Positions 7,743 through 16,063 of a stretch of DNA of 45,243 nucleotides are shown piece by piece (positions within the stretch are counted from its first letter, which is position 1; every line of letters starts with the position of its first letter). Source of the DNA: Bacteroidota bacterium (GTDB taxonomy: Bacteria > Bacteroidota > Bacteroidia > Chitinophagales > Chitinophagaceae); assembly GCA_026391125.1 (NCBI GenBank), contig JAPLEO010000098.1, positions 1-45,243 on the forward strand. Reading direction: 5' to 3'. The translations under genes and the position numbers were made by a program. The notes below the pieces were generated by a model that had not been told where the DNA came from, did no database searches, and was given only the letters and a program-made list of their open reading frames with translations.

Positions 7743-8126
7743 ATGAGCAAGAAGCAACTTTTTACGATTGAATTTCCGGTTAGATGTTCTCCAGGTATTT
7801 TATTCGAGTTTTTATCAACACCAGCAGGTTTACAAGAATGGTTTGCAGATAAAGTGGATGAGTGGGAAAACGTTTACAGCTTTTCATGGAGTGGCGGAGT
7901 TCCCGACAAAGCAGAAGTAGTAGACAAAGATGAAGACAAATTTATCCGTTACCATTGGTTACATTCTGAAAAAAACGAATATTTTGAATTCAAGATTGAG
8001 AAAACAGAAATCTCAAATCAAACCGTTTTGATCATCAAAGATTTTGCAGAAAAGAACGAAATAAAAGACCAAAGCCAATTATGGGAATACCAAGTGAAAG
8101 AATTATTTCACCGTTTAGGAGCTTAA
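7743..8126 (+). CDS. START/SRPBCC-like domain protein
   Basis: A 127-residue single-domain protein of the START-like (SRPBCC/AHSA1-related) fold widespread in Bacteroidota. It opens KQLFTIEFPVRCSPGILFEFLSTPAGLQEWFAD, the typical beta1-alpha1 segment of Aha1-like proteins, and ends in an amphipathic helix (SQLWEYQVKELFHRL). The fold binds hydrophobic ligands in a deep pocket; no ligand or partner is known from this sequence. It has its own promoter and a strong terminator that lies inside the 3' end of the convergent gene. Its stop and the opposing stop share the palindrome TAATTA (8124-8129). Confidence 0.8.
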   Translation: MSKKQLFTIEFPVRCSPGILFEFLSTPAGLQEWFADKVDEWENVYSFSWSGGVPDKAEVVDKDEDKFIRYHWLHSEKNEYFEFKIEKTEISNQTVLIIKDFAEKNEIKDQSQLWEYQVKELFHRLGA

Positions 8127-8747
8127 TTATTGGTTGGTCAATAAATGCAGTATTTCTTTAAAGGTTTGCTGCAAAAAAAAGTCAATATCGTCCCACTCAT
8201 CGAGTGGGATTTTTTTTGCCATCTTTATAAATGGCAACTGCGGAATCAAGGCAGGGTTGATTTCTACCGCCCTTCTATAATTTTCTGGCCTAAAATGGTG
8301 TTGCCAAGCGTCTTCCATATTTACTCCAATATACCATTCATGTGTTGGATGCGGATTGCCATTGCGTAATTGAAAATATTGCTGGATGGCATTGCTATAA
8401 AAAGTTTTAAATTTTCCGGCTAACTGAAGGGTAATACTTATTTCATTCCCCCACCAAAAAAAACAACGAATGGCAAATACATCTTCGCCTTTAAAATAAC
8501 GGGGATAATCTAGCATGACCCATGGCAGGCCTTCATAATTTTCGCCCTTCGAAATCTTTGGAGCTATGGCACATGCAGCTTCATTTGCTAATGAAGGATT
8601 TTGCTGTATTTGTAATTGGAATTGTTCGCTGGTCTGCCCAAAGAATGTATAAAGTTTTTGAATAACTGCATTCTTTGTTAAAATCCAATCGGCTTTAATT
8701 ACCAATTCCTGTTCCTTTGATGAAAGCCTTACTTTTGCGTTGCTCAT
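8127..8747 (-). CDS. conserved hypothetical protein, 206 residues
   Basis: I do not recognise a family. The protein is rich in aromatic residues (KGEDVFAIRCFFWWGNEIS in the middle, NPHPTHEWYIGVNMEDAWQHHF later), has no signal peptide or membrane segment, and looks like a soluble globular protein. It starts 23 bp from the divergent permease gene and ends flush with the convergent START gene. Codons near its C-terminus (KKIPLDEWDDIDFF) also form the intrinsic terminator of the START gene on the other strand, a double constraint on this stretch. Confidence 0.75.
   Translation of the reverse strand: MSNAKVRLSSKEQELVIKADWILTKNAVIQKLYTFFGQTSEQFQLQIQQNPSLANEAACAIAPKISKGENYEGLPWVMLDYPRYFKGEDVFAIRCFFWWGNEISITLQLAGKFKTFYSNAIQQYFQLRNGNPHPTHEWYIGVNMEDAWQHHFRPENYRRAVEINPALIPQLPFIKMAKKIPLDEWDDIDFFLQQTFKEILHLLTNQ
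8191..8217 (+). terminator. intrinsic terminator of the START gene, inside the opposing gene
   Basis: TCCCACTC (8191-8198), 3-base loop, GAGTGGGA (8202-8209), then eight T residues (8210-8217): a textbook plus-strand terminator 65 bases past the START stop. It lies wholly within codons of the minus-strand hypothetical gene. Confidence 0.85.
8730..8737 (+). promoter_or_regulatory. -7 box of the LptF/LptG-type permease gene
   Basis: TACTTTTG is an exact TAnnTTTG box, inside the first codons of the divergent hypothetical gene. Start of transcription would be near 8744, about 27 bases before the GTG at 8771. This argues against the upstream ATG at 8717, which would precede the promoter. No clear -33 TTG at 19 bp. 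Confidence 0.45.
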
Positions 8748-8770
8748 TTAGCAATATTAAGCAAGGACAA

Positions 8771-10213
8771 GTGATTAAAAAACTCGATATTCTTATTATT
8801 CGTGCTTTCATCGGCCCATTCATTGGGGCCTTTGCTATATCTGTATTTGTTTTAACCATGCAATTCTTCTGGTTATACATTGATGATTTGGTAGGAAAGG
8901 GCCTCGAAATATTAACGGTTTTAAAACTAGTTGGACTAGTTACCCTTTTCTGGGTACCCACTGCACTCCCGCTCTCTTTGCTGTTTTCTTCGATCATGAC
9001 TTTTGGTAATCTTGGCGAAAGTTTTGAGCTGGTTGCTATCAAAGCTGCGGGTATTCCATTGCTTCGCTTTATGCGTCCGCTCTTGGTGATTGCATTATTT
9101 ATTAGTGGATTAGCCTTTCTTTTTGCCAATAATATTATTCCTGTTACCCAATTAAAACTGGCGGCACTCAAATACAATATCATTGTTTCTAAACCAGCTC
9201 TTGATATTAAGCCTGGTGTTTTTTATGATAAGATCGATGGCTATGTGATCAAATTAGGGAGCAAAGAAAAAAACGATAGCGTGATCCATGATGTGGTGAT
9301 CTTTGAAAAAGGCAATGGCTTACAGGATCAGATGATCAAGGCCGAAAGTGGTATTATGCGCATCAGTAACAACCAACAGTTTTTGGAATTCATATTAAAA
9401 AATGGATGGCGTCATCAAGAAAGAGGTCCGAGAGGAAATACTAATACAGAGTATATCAGGATGGGTTTTCAGTCTTATAAAAAGGTATTCGATCTGAAGA
9501 GTTTTCAACTGAATAATTCAAAAGACAGTTCTTTTTATGATCCCAAAATGCTGAGTGTTCGTCAATTGAATACTGCGATTGATTCACTTACCAATATCGA
9601 TAGCTTTTATCTGAAAAAATCGCAATTAGATATTAATCCTTACCTGACATTCACAAAATTTGCGGATACTGGTTGGAAGAAAGTAGATACAAAAAAAATC
9701 AAAGAAGCTAAAACATTTGCAAGTCTCATTCCTGATTCTATTAAAATCATCATCCAAGCAAGGGCCATCAATCAGGCGATGACCATCAAAGGAAATATCA
9801 ACTTAATTTCAGAAGACTATATCTCAAAAACAAATTCTTTGCGTCTTCACGAAATTGAGTGGCATAGAAAGTTCACATTATCTGTTGCATGTCTTGTTTT
9901 GTTTTTGATTGGTGCACCACTGGGATCGATCATTCGTAAAGGGGGATTGGGTACCCCACTAGTTTTTGCAATCATCTTTTTCGTGATCTTCCACCTCTTC
10001 AATACGTTCGGTGAAAAATTTGTAAAATCAAATTCTGCTAGTCCGTTAGTTGGCATGTGGCTCTCTACATTCATACTCATACCTATTGGTATTTTTCTGA
10101 CCTATAAAGCCATGCGTGATTCACAGTTGTTTAACCAAGAATTCTATTATAGATCCTTTAAACAATTGCAGGTTTTTATCGCTAAATTTAAAAGATCAAA
10201 TCAACCTAATTAA
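8771..10213 (+). CDS. LptF/LptG family permease (YjgP/YjgQ)
   Basis: A 480-residue inner-membrane protein from a GTG start (KKLDILIIRAFIGPFIGAF). It has three transmembrane segments in the first 120 residues, a periplasmic beta-jellyroll-like middle (about 125-370) and three more at the end, the layout of LptF/LptG. These pair with the LptB ATPase to extract lipopolysaccharide from the inner membrane and push it along the Lpt bridge. Bacteroidota members are longer than the 360 residues of E. coli. Whether it acts as F or G cannot be told. GTG 8771 is preferred over ATG 8717 because a -7 box lies between them and family similarity begins at KKLDIL. Confidence 0.88.
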   Translation: MIKKLDILIIRAFIGPFIGAFAISVFVLTMQFFWLYIDDLVGKGLEILTVLKLVGLVTLFWVPTALPLSLLFSSIMTFGNLGESFELVAIKAAGIPLLRFMRPLLVIALFISGLAFLFANNIIPVTQLKLAALKYNIIVSKPALDIKPGVFYDKIDGYVIKLGSKEKNDSVIHDVVIFEKGNGLQDQMIKAESGIMRISNNQQFLEFILKNGWRHQERGPRGNTNTEYIRMGFQSYKKVFDLKSFQLNNSKDSSFYDPKMLSVRQLNTAIDSLTNIDSFYLKKSQLDINPYLTFTKFADTGWKKVDTKKIKEAKTFASLIPDSIKIIIQARAINQAMTIKGNINLISEDYISKTNSLRLHEIEWHRKFTLSVACLVLFLIGAPLGSIIRKGGLGTPLVFAIIFFVIFHLFNTFGEKFVKSNSASPLVGMWLSTFILIPIGIFLTYKAMRDSQLFNQEFYYRSFKQLQVFIAKFKRSNQPN

Positions 10214-10225
10214 AATAACCGCTTT

Positions 10226-10957
10226 ATGCAAAACAAACAAAATCGCCGTGCTTTTATTGCCAACACTGGCAAAGCAGCACTTGCTACAGGTATTTCTTTA
10301 ACCGTTTTACCTTCTTTGGCAGCATCATTTGTTGGATTTGCACCCAACCCTTTTACACAACAAGCACTCCCCTATACATACAATGCTTTGGAACCCATCA
10401 TTGATGCTATGACCATGGAGATTCATTACAGTAAACATGCTGCTACTTACGCAAAAAATTTGGCAGACGCTTGCTTAGCTGAAAAGGTTGCAACTGATAA
10501 CACTACTATTGAAGACGTACTTCACAATATTTCTAAATACTCTCCAAAAATGCGCAACAACTGTGGAGGGCATTATAACCACGAATTATTCTGGCAGTGT
10601 ATGGCTCCTGCATCAGGTGCAAAACCTGAAGGCAAATTAGCTGCTGCTATTAGTCAAAGTTTTGGATCTTTCGAAGCATTTAAAACACAATTCACTGATG
10701 CCGGAAAAAATCGTTTTGGAAGTGGATGGGCTTGGTTAGTATTCAATGCAGATAAAAAGTTAGTGATCGGTTCTACAGCCAATCAGGATAATCCATTAAT
10801 GGATGTGAGCGAACTAAAGGGAAATCCGATCTTGGGATTAGATGTTTGGGAACACGCTTATTATTTGAAATATCAAAACAAACGTCCCGACTATATCAAC
10901 GCTTGGTGGAATGTGGTGAACTGGCGTTTTGTTGAAAAACGTTTTGAAGCTCTTTAA
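10226..10957 (+). CDS. exported Fe/Mn superoxide dismutase
   Basis: A 243-residue protein. The first 35 residues look like a Tat-type signal (RRAFIANTGKAALATG, then a hydrophobic stretch). The mature enzyme has all four metal ligands: H67 (MEIHYSKHA), H119 (GGHYNHELFW), D206 and H210 (DVWEHAYYL). GSGWAWLV and QDNPL are Mn/cambialistic-type signatures, but metal use cannot be settled by eye. It converts superoxide to peroxide and oxygen, here probably outside the cytoplasm. It starts 12 bp after the permease gene, and a strong terminator follows it. Confidence 0.93.
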   Translation: MQNKQNRRAFIANTGKAALATGISLTVLPSLAASFVGFAPNPFTQQALPYTYNALEPIIDAMTMEIHYSKHAATYAKNLADACLAEKVATDNTTIEDVLHNISKYSPKMRNNCGGHYNHELFWQCMAPASGAKPEGKLAAAISQSFGSFEAFKTQFTDAGKNRFGSGWAWLVFNADKKLVIGSTANQDNPLMDVSELKGNPILGLDVWEHAYYLKYQNKRPDYINAWWNVVNWRFVEKRFEAL

Positions 10958-10973
10958 ATAATTCTCGTTTTTT

Positions 10974-11014
10974 AATGCGTTAGAAAGTATCAGCTTTCTA
11001 ACGCATTTATTTTT
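10974..11014 (+). terminator. intrinsic terminator after the SOD gene
   Basis: AATGCGTTAGAAAG (10974-10987) pairs perfectly with CTTTCTAACGCATT (10994-11007), a 14-bp stem with a 6-base loop, then TATTTTT. It separates the SOD gene from the OsmC gene, whose ATG is only 13 bp further on, so the OsmC promoter must overlap this structure or lie upstream. Confidence 0.85.
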
Positions 11015-11026
11015 AAATCATCAATT

Positions 11027-11437
11027 ATGAAAGTAATAGCAAACTGGAAAGAAGCATTAGCATTCGACGTTGTATCAGATAATGGACATACCGTTCGCGC
11101 AGATACCACTGTTGATGGTGGCGGTTTAGATTCAGGTATGAGTCCAAAGAAATTAGTTTTGGCTGGTCTATGTGGATGCAGTGGTATGGATGTTGTTGAT
11201 ATACTCAACAAAATGAAAGTTGCTTTTACAAAAGTAGATGTGTCTGCAGAAGCAGAACAAACCGATGAGCATCCAAAAGTTTTTAAATCTATTCAAATGC
11301 TGTATCGTGCTGATGTTGCTGCTGAAGACCTTGATAAATTAAACAGAGCAGTTAAACTTTCGCAAGAAAAATATTGCGGTGTTTCTGCTATGTTAGAAAA
11401 ACATTGTGCCATTACTTATAGCATTGAACTTATTTAG
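11027..11437 (+). CDS. OsmC/Ohr family protein
   Basis: A 136-residue OsmC-like protein of normal length. The two redox cysteines are present: C51 in LAGLCGCSGMDVV (with a neighbouring C49) and C117 in KYCGVSAML. Family members reduce organic hydroperoxides through this thiol pair, though this subgroup is often annotated only as OsmC-like. The position after an SOD gene fits oxidative-stress protection, but the terminator between them argues against one transcript. The GH43 gene follows 26 bp downstream. Confidence 0.9.
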   Translation: MKVIANWKEALAFDVVSDNGHTVRADTTVDGGGLDSGMSPKKLVLAGLCGCSGMDVVDILNKMKVAFTKVDVSAEAEQTDEHPKVFKSIQMLYRADVAAEDLDKLNRAVKLSQEKYCGVSAMLEKHCAITYSIELI

Positions 11438-11463
11438 ATTTTTTGCATCCTAATCAAAAAATT

Positions 11464-12429
11464 ATGCGACCCAGTATAATTGTTTTATTGAGTTTTCTTT
11501 TTTGTACTTCTCTTTTGCAAGCACAAAAAAACAACCCCGTTTTTAAGGGTTGGTATGCAGATCCTGAAGGAAGTATTTTAGCAAATAAATACTGGGTATT
11601 CCCTACATTCTCTGCCCCTTATAATCAACAGGTATTTATGGATGCTTTCTCTTCACCTGATTTAGTGAACTGGACCAAGCATCCACATATCATCGACACG
11701 GCAAGTATTAAATGGGCAAAGCGTGCCATGTGGGCTCCATCGATCATTGAGAAAAAAGGGAAGTATTATTTTTTCTTTGGTGCAAACGATATTCAATCAG
11801 ACCATGAGATTGGTGGCATTGGAGTAGCAGTTGCAGATAAACCCGAAGGCCCCTACAAAGATCATTTAGGCAAACCCTTGATCGATCGTTTCTATAATGG
11901 CGCACAACCCATTGATCAATTTGTATTTAAAGATGCTGATGGTCAGCACTATCTGATATATGGAGGATGGAGACATTGCAATATTGGGAAATTGAACGAA
12001 AACTTCACCGGTTTTATTCCCTTTGCCGACGGATCATTGTTTAAAGAAATAACACCCAAAGGATATGTAGAAGGACCATTTATGTTTATCAGAAATGGTA
12101 AATATTATTTCATGTGGTCGGAGGGTGGGTGGACTGGTCCTGATTATAGTGTTGCATATGCAATGGCTGATTCTCCATTTGGTCCGTTTGAAAGAATCGA
12201 TAAAATTTTACAACAGGATCCTACCATCGCAACGGGTGCTGGACATCATTCTGTGATCAAGATCCCAACAAAAGATGAATGGTATATCGTGTATCATCGC
12301 AGACCACTAACAGAAACCGATGGCAATTCGCGTGAAACCTGTATCGATCATATGTATTTCGATGAGAAGGGGTTGATCAAAAAAGTAATTATCACTAAAG
12401 AAGGCGTTGAAAAAAGTTTATTAAAATGA
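11464..12429 (+). CDS. secreted glycoside hydrolase, GH43-like five-bladed propeller
   Basis: A 321-residue protein with a signal peptide (MRPSIIVLLSFLFCTSLLQA, cleavage near residue 20-21). The GH43 triad is recognisable: D33 in GWYADPEGS (base), D151 in GAQPIDQFVF (pKa modulator) and E203 in GYVEGPFMF (acid). Blade repeats such as WAPSIIEKKGKYYFFF are present. GH43 enzymes usually cleave arabinose or xylose from plant polysaccharides. ATG 11464 is used; an upstream TTG in frame would spoil the signal peptide. Its stop overlaps the CDF start (ATGA, 12426-12429), so the two are translationally coupled. Confidence 0.88.
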   Translation: MRPSIIVLLSFLFCTSLLQAQKNNPVFKGWYADPEGSILANKYWVFPTFSAPYNQQVFMDAFSSPDLVNWTKHPHIIDTASIKWAKRAMWAPSIIEKKGKYYFFFGANDIQSDHEIGGIGVAVADKPEGPYKDHLGKPLIDRFYNGAQPIDQFVFKDADGQHYLIYGGWRHCNIGKLNENFTGFIPFADGSLFKEITPKGYVEGPFMFIRNGKYYFMWSEGGWTGPDYSVAYAMADSPFGPFERIDKILQQDPTIATGAGHHSVIKIPTKDEWYIVYHRRPLTETDGNSRETCIDHMYFDEKGLIKKVIITKEGVEKSLLK

Positions 12430-13427
12430 ACACTGCACAAGAGAATTTTAAATTACAAAGATGGATCTCCATATTGAGTGTGGTGCTTTTCATTGCAAAG
12501 ATCGTCGCCTATTATTTAACACATTCGATGGCCATCTTAACGGATGCACTAGAAAGTATCGTTAATGTGATCGCAGGTTTTATTGGATTATATAGTTTGT
12601 ATGTTGCTGCTAAGCCCAGAGATTTTGAACATCCTTACGGTCATGGAAAAGCAGAATTCGTTTCTGCTGCTGCTGAAGGAAGTTTGATCGTTGCCGCTGG
12701 TATCATGATCTTGTATGAAACCGTTCAAAACCTCATTGAAAATGCACCGATCCATAGTCTAGATTATGGTTTAGGATTAGTAGCTATTACTGGGCTCATT
12801 AATTATTTTGCTGGTTCTTATTGTATTCGTCTGGGAAAGAAAAATAACTCTTTAGCACTCATAGCCAGCGGTAAACATTTACATATTGATACTTATTCAA
12901 CCGTTGCGATTATAGTTGGGTTAGTACTCATGATCGTCACTAAATTATTTTGGCTAGATAAGGCCATTGCCTTGATCATGGGTGTTGTTATTGTTTATAA
13001 TGGTTATAAAATCATTCGCAGTTCTTTAGCTGGGATCATGGATGAGGCCGATGTAGAATTACTCAATAAAGTGATCGTGGTGTTGAATCAGAAAAGAAAT
13101 GAGAATTGGGTAGATTTGCATAACCTGAGAGTGATCAAATATGGTAGCCTATTGCACATTGATTGCCATTTAACAGTGCCTTGGTTTTTTAATGTGCACC
13201 AAGCGCATAATCAAATAGATGCCCTTGCCTTACTTATCAAAGAAGAATTTGGCGATGCCATTGAATTATTCGTTCACACAGATGGTTGTCTGCCTTTTAG
13301 TTGTAGCATATGTTCTAAAAAAGGATGTAGCGAAAGACAGGCCATTTTTGAACAGAAAATTGAGTGGACCCTCAAAAATATTATCTCTAATAAAAAGCAT
13401 CAGTTGAATTCTCCTACAACTGCTTAA
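12426..13427 (+). CDS. cation diffusion facilitator family metal transporter
   Basis: A 333-residue inner-membrane efflux transporter. About six transmembrane helices lie in the first 200 residues, with the site motifs TDALESIVN (39-47), HPYGH (69-73) and H151xxxD155. The cytoplasmic domain holds DLHNLRVIKYGSLLHIDCHL. The C-terminus carries four cysteines (C288, C293, C296, C301) in a CxxxxCxxCxxxxC cluster, an extra possible metal site. Substrate is a divalent metal, probably Zn, Fe or Mn; not determined. The start overlaps the GH43 stop; the last codons overlap the promoter of the M20 gene. Confidence 0.92.
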   Translation: MNTAQENFKLQRWISILSVVLFIAKIVAYYLTHSMAILTDALESIVNVIAGFIGLYSLYVAAKPRDFEHPYGHGKAEFVSAAAEGSLIVAAGIMILYETVQNLIENAPIHSLDYGLGLVAITGLINYFAGSYCIRLGKKNNSLALIASGKHLHIDTYSTVAIIVGLVLMIVTKLFWLDKAIALIMGVVIVYNGYKIIRSSLAGIMDEADVELLNKVIVVLNQKRNENWVDLHNLRVIKYGSLLHIDCHLTVPWFFNVHQAHNQIDALALLIKEEFGDAIELFVHTDGCLPFSCSICSKKGCSERQAIFEQKIEWTLKNIISNKKHQLNSPTTA

Positions 13428-13432
13428 TTTTG
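13404..13432 (+). promoter_or_regulatory. promoter of the M20 dipeptidase gene
   Basis: TTG (13404-13406), 18-bp spacer, exact -7 box TAATTTTG (13425-13432). The TAA of the -7 box is also the stop codon of the CDF gene. Predicted start near 13439, giving a leader of about 25 bases to ATG 13464. Confidence 0.65.
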
Positions 13433-13463
13433 CAACTCAAACATCATCTAAATACTTAACTAT

Positions 13464-14831
13464 ATGCAAATCTGGAAAGAATATCAGGAAACACATAAAG
13501 AGCGTTTTTTAAATGAATTGCTCGACCTTTTACGTATCCCAAGTGTAAGTGCCCGCACAGAAAATAATCAAGACATGATTACCTGTGCTGAAGCAGTAAA
13601 GAAAAGTTTCCTAGAGGCAGGTGCTGATAGCGCCGTAATCTATCCAACTGCAGGTCATCCAATTGTGTATGCTGAAAAAACAATTGATCCTTCAAAACCT
13701 ACCATTCTTGTATACGGACACTACGATGTGCAGCCTGCAGATCCTTTGAACCTTTGGAAAAGCGGTCCTTTTGATCCAACCATCATCGATGGCAAAATTT
13801 TTGCTCGTGGATCTGCTGATGATAAAGGACAATTCTATATGCACGTAAAGGCATTGGAAATCATGACACAAACCAATAGTTTAAAAGCCAATATCAAATT
13901 TTTGATAGAAGGTGAAGAAGAAGTGGGAAGTCCAAACCTTGCCACTTTTGTAAAAGCTAATAAAGAATTATTAAAAGCAGATGTGATCTTGATCAGTGAT
14001 ACCTCTATGTTGAGCATGGAAAACCCATCAATCGATATCGGTGTTCGAGGTTTGAGTTATATAGAAGTAGAAGTAACCGGACCAAATCGTGATTTGCATA
14101 GTGGTGTGTATGGTGGTGCTGTAGCAAATCCTATTACTATGTTGGCGAAAATGATCGCTTCTTGTCATGATGAAAATAATCATATCACTATCCCTGGATT
14201 TTATGATGACGTCGTTGATTCAACCTCAGAAGAAAGAGCCAAAATGGCTTTGGCACCTTATGATGAAACTGAATTCAAAACCGATCTAGGTGTTCAGAAT
14301 CTTTGGGGCGAAAAAGGATATACCACTAATGAAAGAACTGGGATTCGTCCAACTCTAGAAGTGAACGGAATCTGGGGTGGCTATACAGGTGAAGGAGCAA
14401 AAACTGTTTTACCATCAAAAGCATTTGCGAAGATTTCTTGTCGCTTAGTTCCTAATCAATCTTCTATCGTGATTACTGAGAAGATCTTAAATTATTTTAA
14501 ATCTATTGCACCAGTTGGAGTTACCGTTGCGGCTTCAGAACACCATGGTGGTGAGCCATATATCACTCCTATCGATTCTGATGCTTATAGAGCAGCCTCA
14601 AAAGCAATCAATACCACATTCGGCAAAGATCCTATCCCAGTTCGTGGTGGTGGAAGTATTCCGATCTGTGCATTGTTTGAAAAAGAATTGGGATTGAAAA
14701 TTGTATTCTTAGGTTTTGGTTTGGATAGCGATAACCTGCACAGTCCGAATGAAAAATTTGATATCGTGAACTTTTATAAGGGTATCGAAACCATTCCTTA
14801 TTTCCACCAGTATTATGCTGAAGGTAAATGA
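13464..14831 (+). CDS. M20 family metallodipeptidase
   Basis: A 455-residue cytosolic peptidase of the carnosinase-like M20 group. Zinc-site residues are visible: H86 and D88 (VYGHYDVQPADP), D119 (ARGSADDKG), and the catalytic/metal Glu pair in IEGEEEVGS (149-155). The lid domain is about 200-320. Family members cleave dipeptides. It has its own promoter. Its stop overlaps the ATG of the S4-domain gene (ATGA, 14828-14831), so it heads a small operon with the S4 protein and trmD. Confidence 0.93.
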   Translation: MQIWKEYQETHKERFLNELLDLLRIPSVSARTENNQDMITCAEAVKKSFLEAGADSAVIYPTAGHPIVYAEKTIDPSKPTILVYGHYDVQPADPLNLWKSGPFDPTIIDGKIFARGSADDKGQFYMHVKALEIMTQTNSLKANIKFLIEGEEEVGSPNLATFVKANKELLKADVILISDTSMLSMENPSIDIGVRGLSYIEVEVTGPNRDLHSGVYGGAVANPITMLAKMIASCHDENNHITIPGFYDDVVDSTSEERAKMALAPYDETEFKTDLGVQNLWGEKGYTTNERTGIRPTLEVNGIWGGYTGEGAKTVLPSKAFAKISCRLVPNQSSIVITEKILNYFKSIAPVGVTVAASEHHGGEPYITPIDSDAYRAASKAINTTFGKDPIPVRGGGSIPICALFEKELGLKIVFLGFGLDSDNLHSPNEKFDIVNFYKGIETIPYFHQYYAEGK

Positions 14832-15220
14832 GTGAAGTAAAAGAAAAATTACGCATAGATAAATATCTCTGGGCTATCCGTTTATTTAAAACACGTAGTC
14901 AGGCTGCAGATGCTTGTGATAGTGGAAAGGTGAAACTATTGGGTACTAATGTGAAAGCATCAAAGTCAGTAACACTAGGAGATGTGTACGATGTAAAAGC
15001 GGAAGGTCGTAAATGGGTGATCAAAGTAACTGGTTTATTGGAGAAGCGTGCAGCATACCCCGAAGCGATCAAAAATTATGAAGACATCACACCTCCAGAA
15101 GATTTAGACGTAGTGAAGTTTGTAGCACCCTCATTCAATACTGGAAAGCGTTTGAGTAAATCAGGAAGGCCTACAAAAAGAGATCGAAGAGATATTGAAG
15201 GGTTTACTGGAGAGGAATAA
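14828..15220 (+). CDS. S4-domain RNA-binding protein (Hsp15-like)
   Basis: A 130-residue basic protein. An S4 RNA-binding domain covers about 8-60 (RIDKYLWAIRLFKTRSQAADACDSGKVKLLG), followed by a lysine/arginine-rich tail (KRLSKSGRPTKRDRRD). It is close to HslR/Hsp15, which binds free 50S subunits carrying stalled nascent chains. It is coupled to the M20 gene upstream and lies 20 bp before trmD, a translation-related neighbour. Confidence 0.9.
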   Translation: MSEVKEKLRIDKYLWAIRLFKTRSQAADACDSGKVKLLGTNVKASKSVTLGDVYDVKAEGRKWVIKVTGLLEKRAAYPEAIKNYEDITPPEDLDVVKFVAPSFNTGKRLSKSGRPTKRDRRDIEGFTGEE

Positions 15221-15240
15221 AGATTTAATAAAATTGACAA

Positions 15241-15918
15241 ATGCATATTGATATTATTACGGTTGTACCTGAACTATTGGAGAGTCCATTCTCACATAGC
15301 ATTATGAAACGTGCTCAAGCGAAAGGATTACTTACGGTACAAAGTCATAACCTGCGCAAATGGGCGATCAATAAACATATGCAAGTAGACGATTACCAAT
15401 TTGGAGGTGGCGCAGGAATGGTATTAATGCCAGAACCATTAGCAAATGCCATCGATGAATTAAAAAAAGAACGGACCTACGACGAGATCATTTATATGAC
15501 ACCAGACGGACCACGTTTTGATCAGCAAGCTGCGAACCAATTATCATTGAAAGAAAATTTACTGATCATTTGTGGTCATTATAAAGGAATAGATGAGCGC
15601 ATTCGTCAACAATACATCACTATGGAAATATCTGTGGGAGATTATGTATTGAGTGGTGGTGAATTAGCCGCTGCGATTGTAGTGGATGCTGTAGGCAGAT
15701 TAATTCCAGGTGTTTTGAATGATGAAACATCTGCACTCTTCGATTCTTTTCAAGATAATTTATTGGCTCCTCCAGTTTATACTAGGCCAGCAGATTTCAG
15801 AGGCAGTAAAGTGCCAGAGATCTTAACTCAAGGCGATCCAAAAAAAGTAGAAGAATGGCGCTATGAGCAATCACTGCAACGTACCAAAGAAAGAAGACCT
15901 GATCTATTGGACGAATAG
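15241..15918 (+). CDS. trmD: tRNA (guanine37-N1)-methyltransferase
   Basis: A 225-residue SPOUT methyltransferase of the expected length. Diagnostic segments: [18 protein letters not shown] at the start, [16 protein letters not shown] (about 53-68), [12 protein letters not shown], and the knot region [26 protein letters not shown] (about 131-156). It methylates G37 next to the anticodon and prevents +1 frameshifting. It is not beside rpsP and rimM (about 10 kb away on the other strand) and rplS is not in the window. Confidence 0.97.
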   Translation: MHIDIITVVPELLESPFSHSIMKRAQAKGLLTVQSHNLRKWAINKHMQVDDYQFGGGAGMVLMPEPLANAIDELKKERTYDEIIYMTPDGPRFDQQAANQLSLKENLLIICGHYKGIDERIRQQYITMEISVGDYVLSGGELAAAIVVDAVGRLIPGVLNDETSALFDSFQDNLLAPPVYTRPADFRGSKVPEILTQGDPKKVEEWRYEQSLQRTKERRPDLLDE

Positions 15919-16063
15919 ATTTCCAACTTTTCTTGCAATAAGCACTCTTTTAAAGAGGCAGATAACCACTTATCATGGATATGTAGCGTATTCAATGCTT
16001 TAACATTCATTAACCAAGAATTCCGCTTTTTTTGCAACGTAAATTGAAATTCCCACAATTATT

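Noticed and set aside
8717..8770. Upstream ATG start for the Lpt permease
   Set aside because: It overlaps the divergent gene and precedes an exact -7 box; family similarity begins at the GTG at 8771.
8695..9183. 162-codon frame on the minus strand inside the Lpt permease gene
   Set aside because: Antisense shadow of a clear membrane protein; composition (many Lys, Asn, Ser) and lack of any motif argue against a gene.
15953..15968. Palindrome CTCTTTTAAAGAG downstream of trmD as a terminator
   Set aside because: Short stem with no loop of workable size and no T tract.
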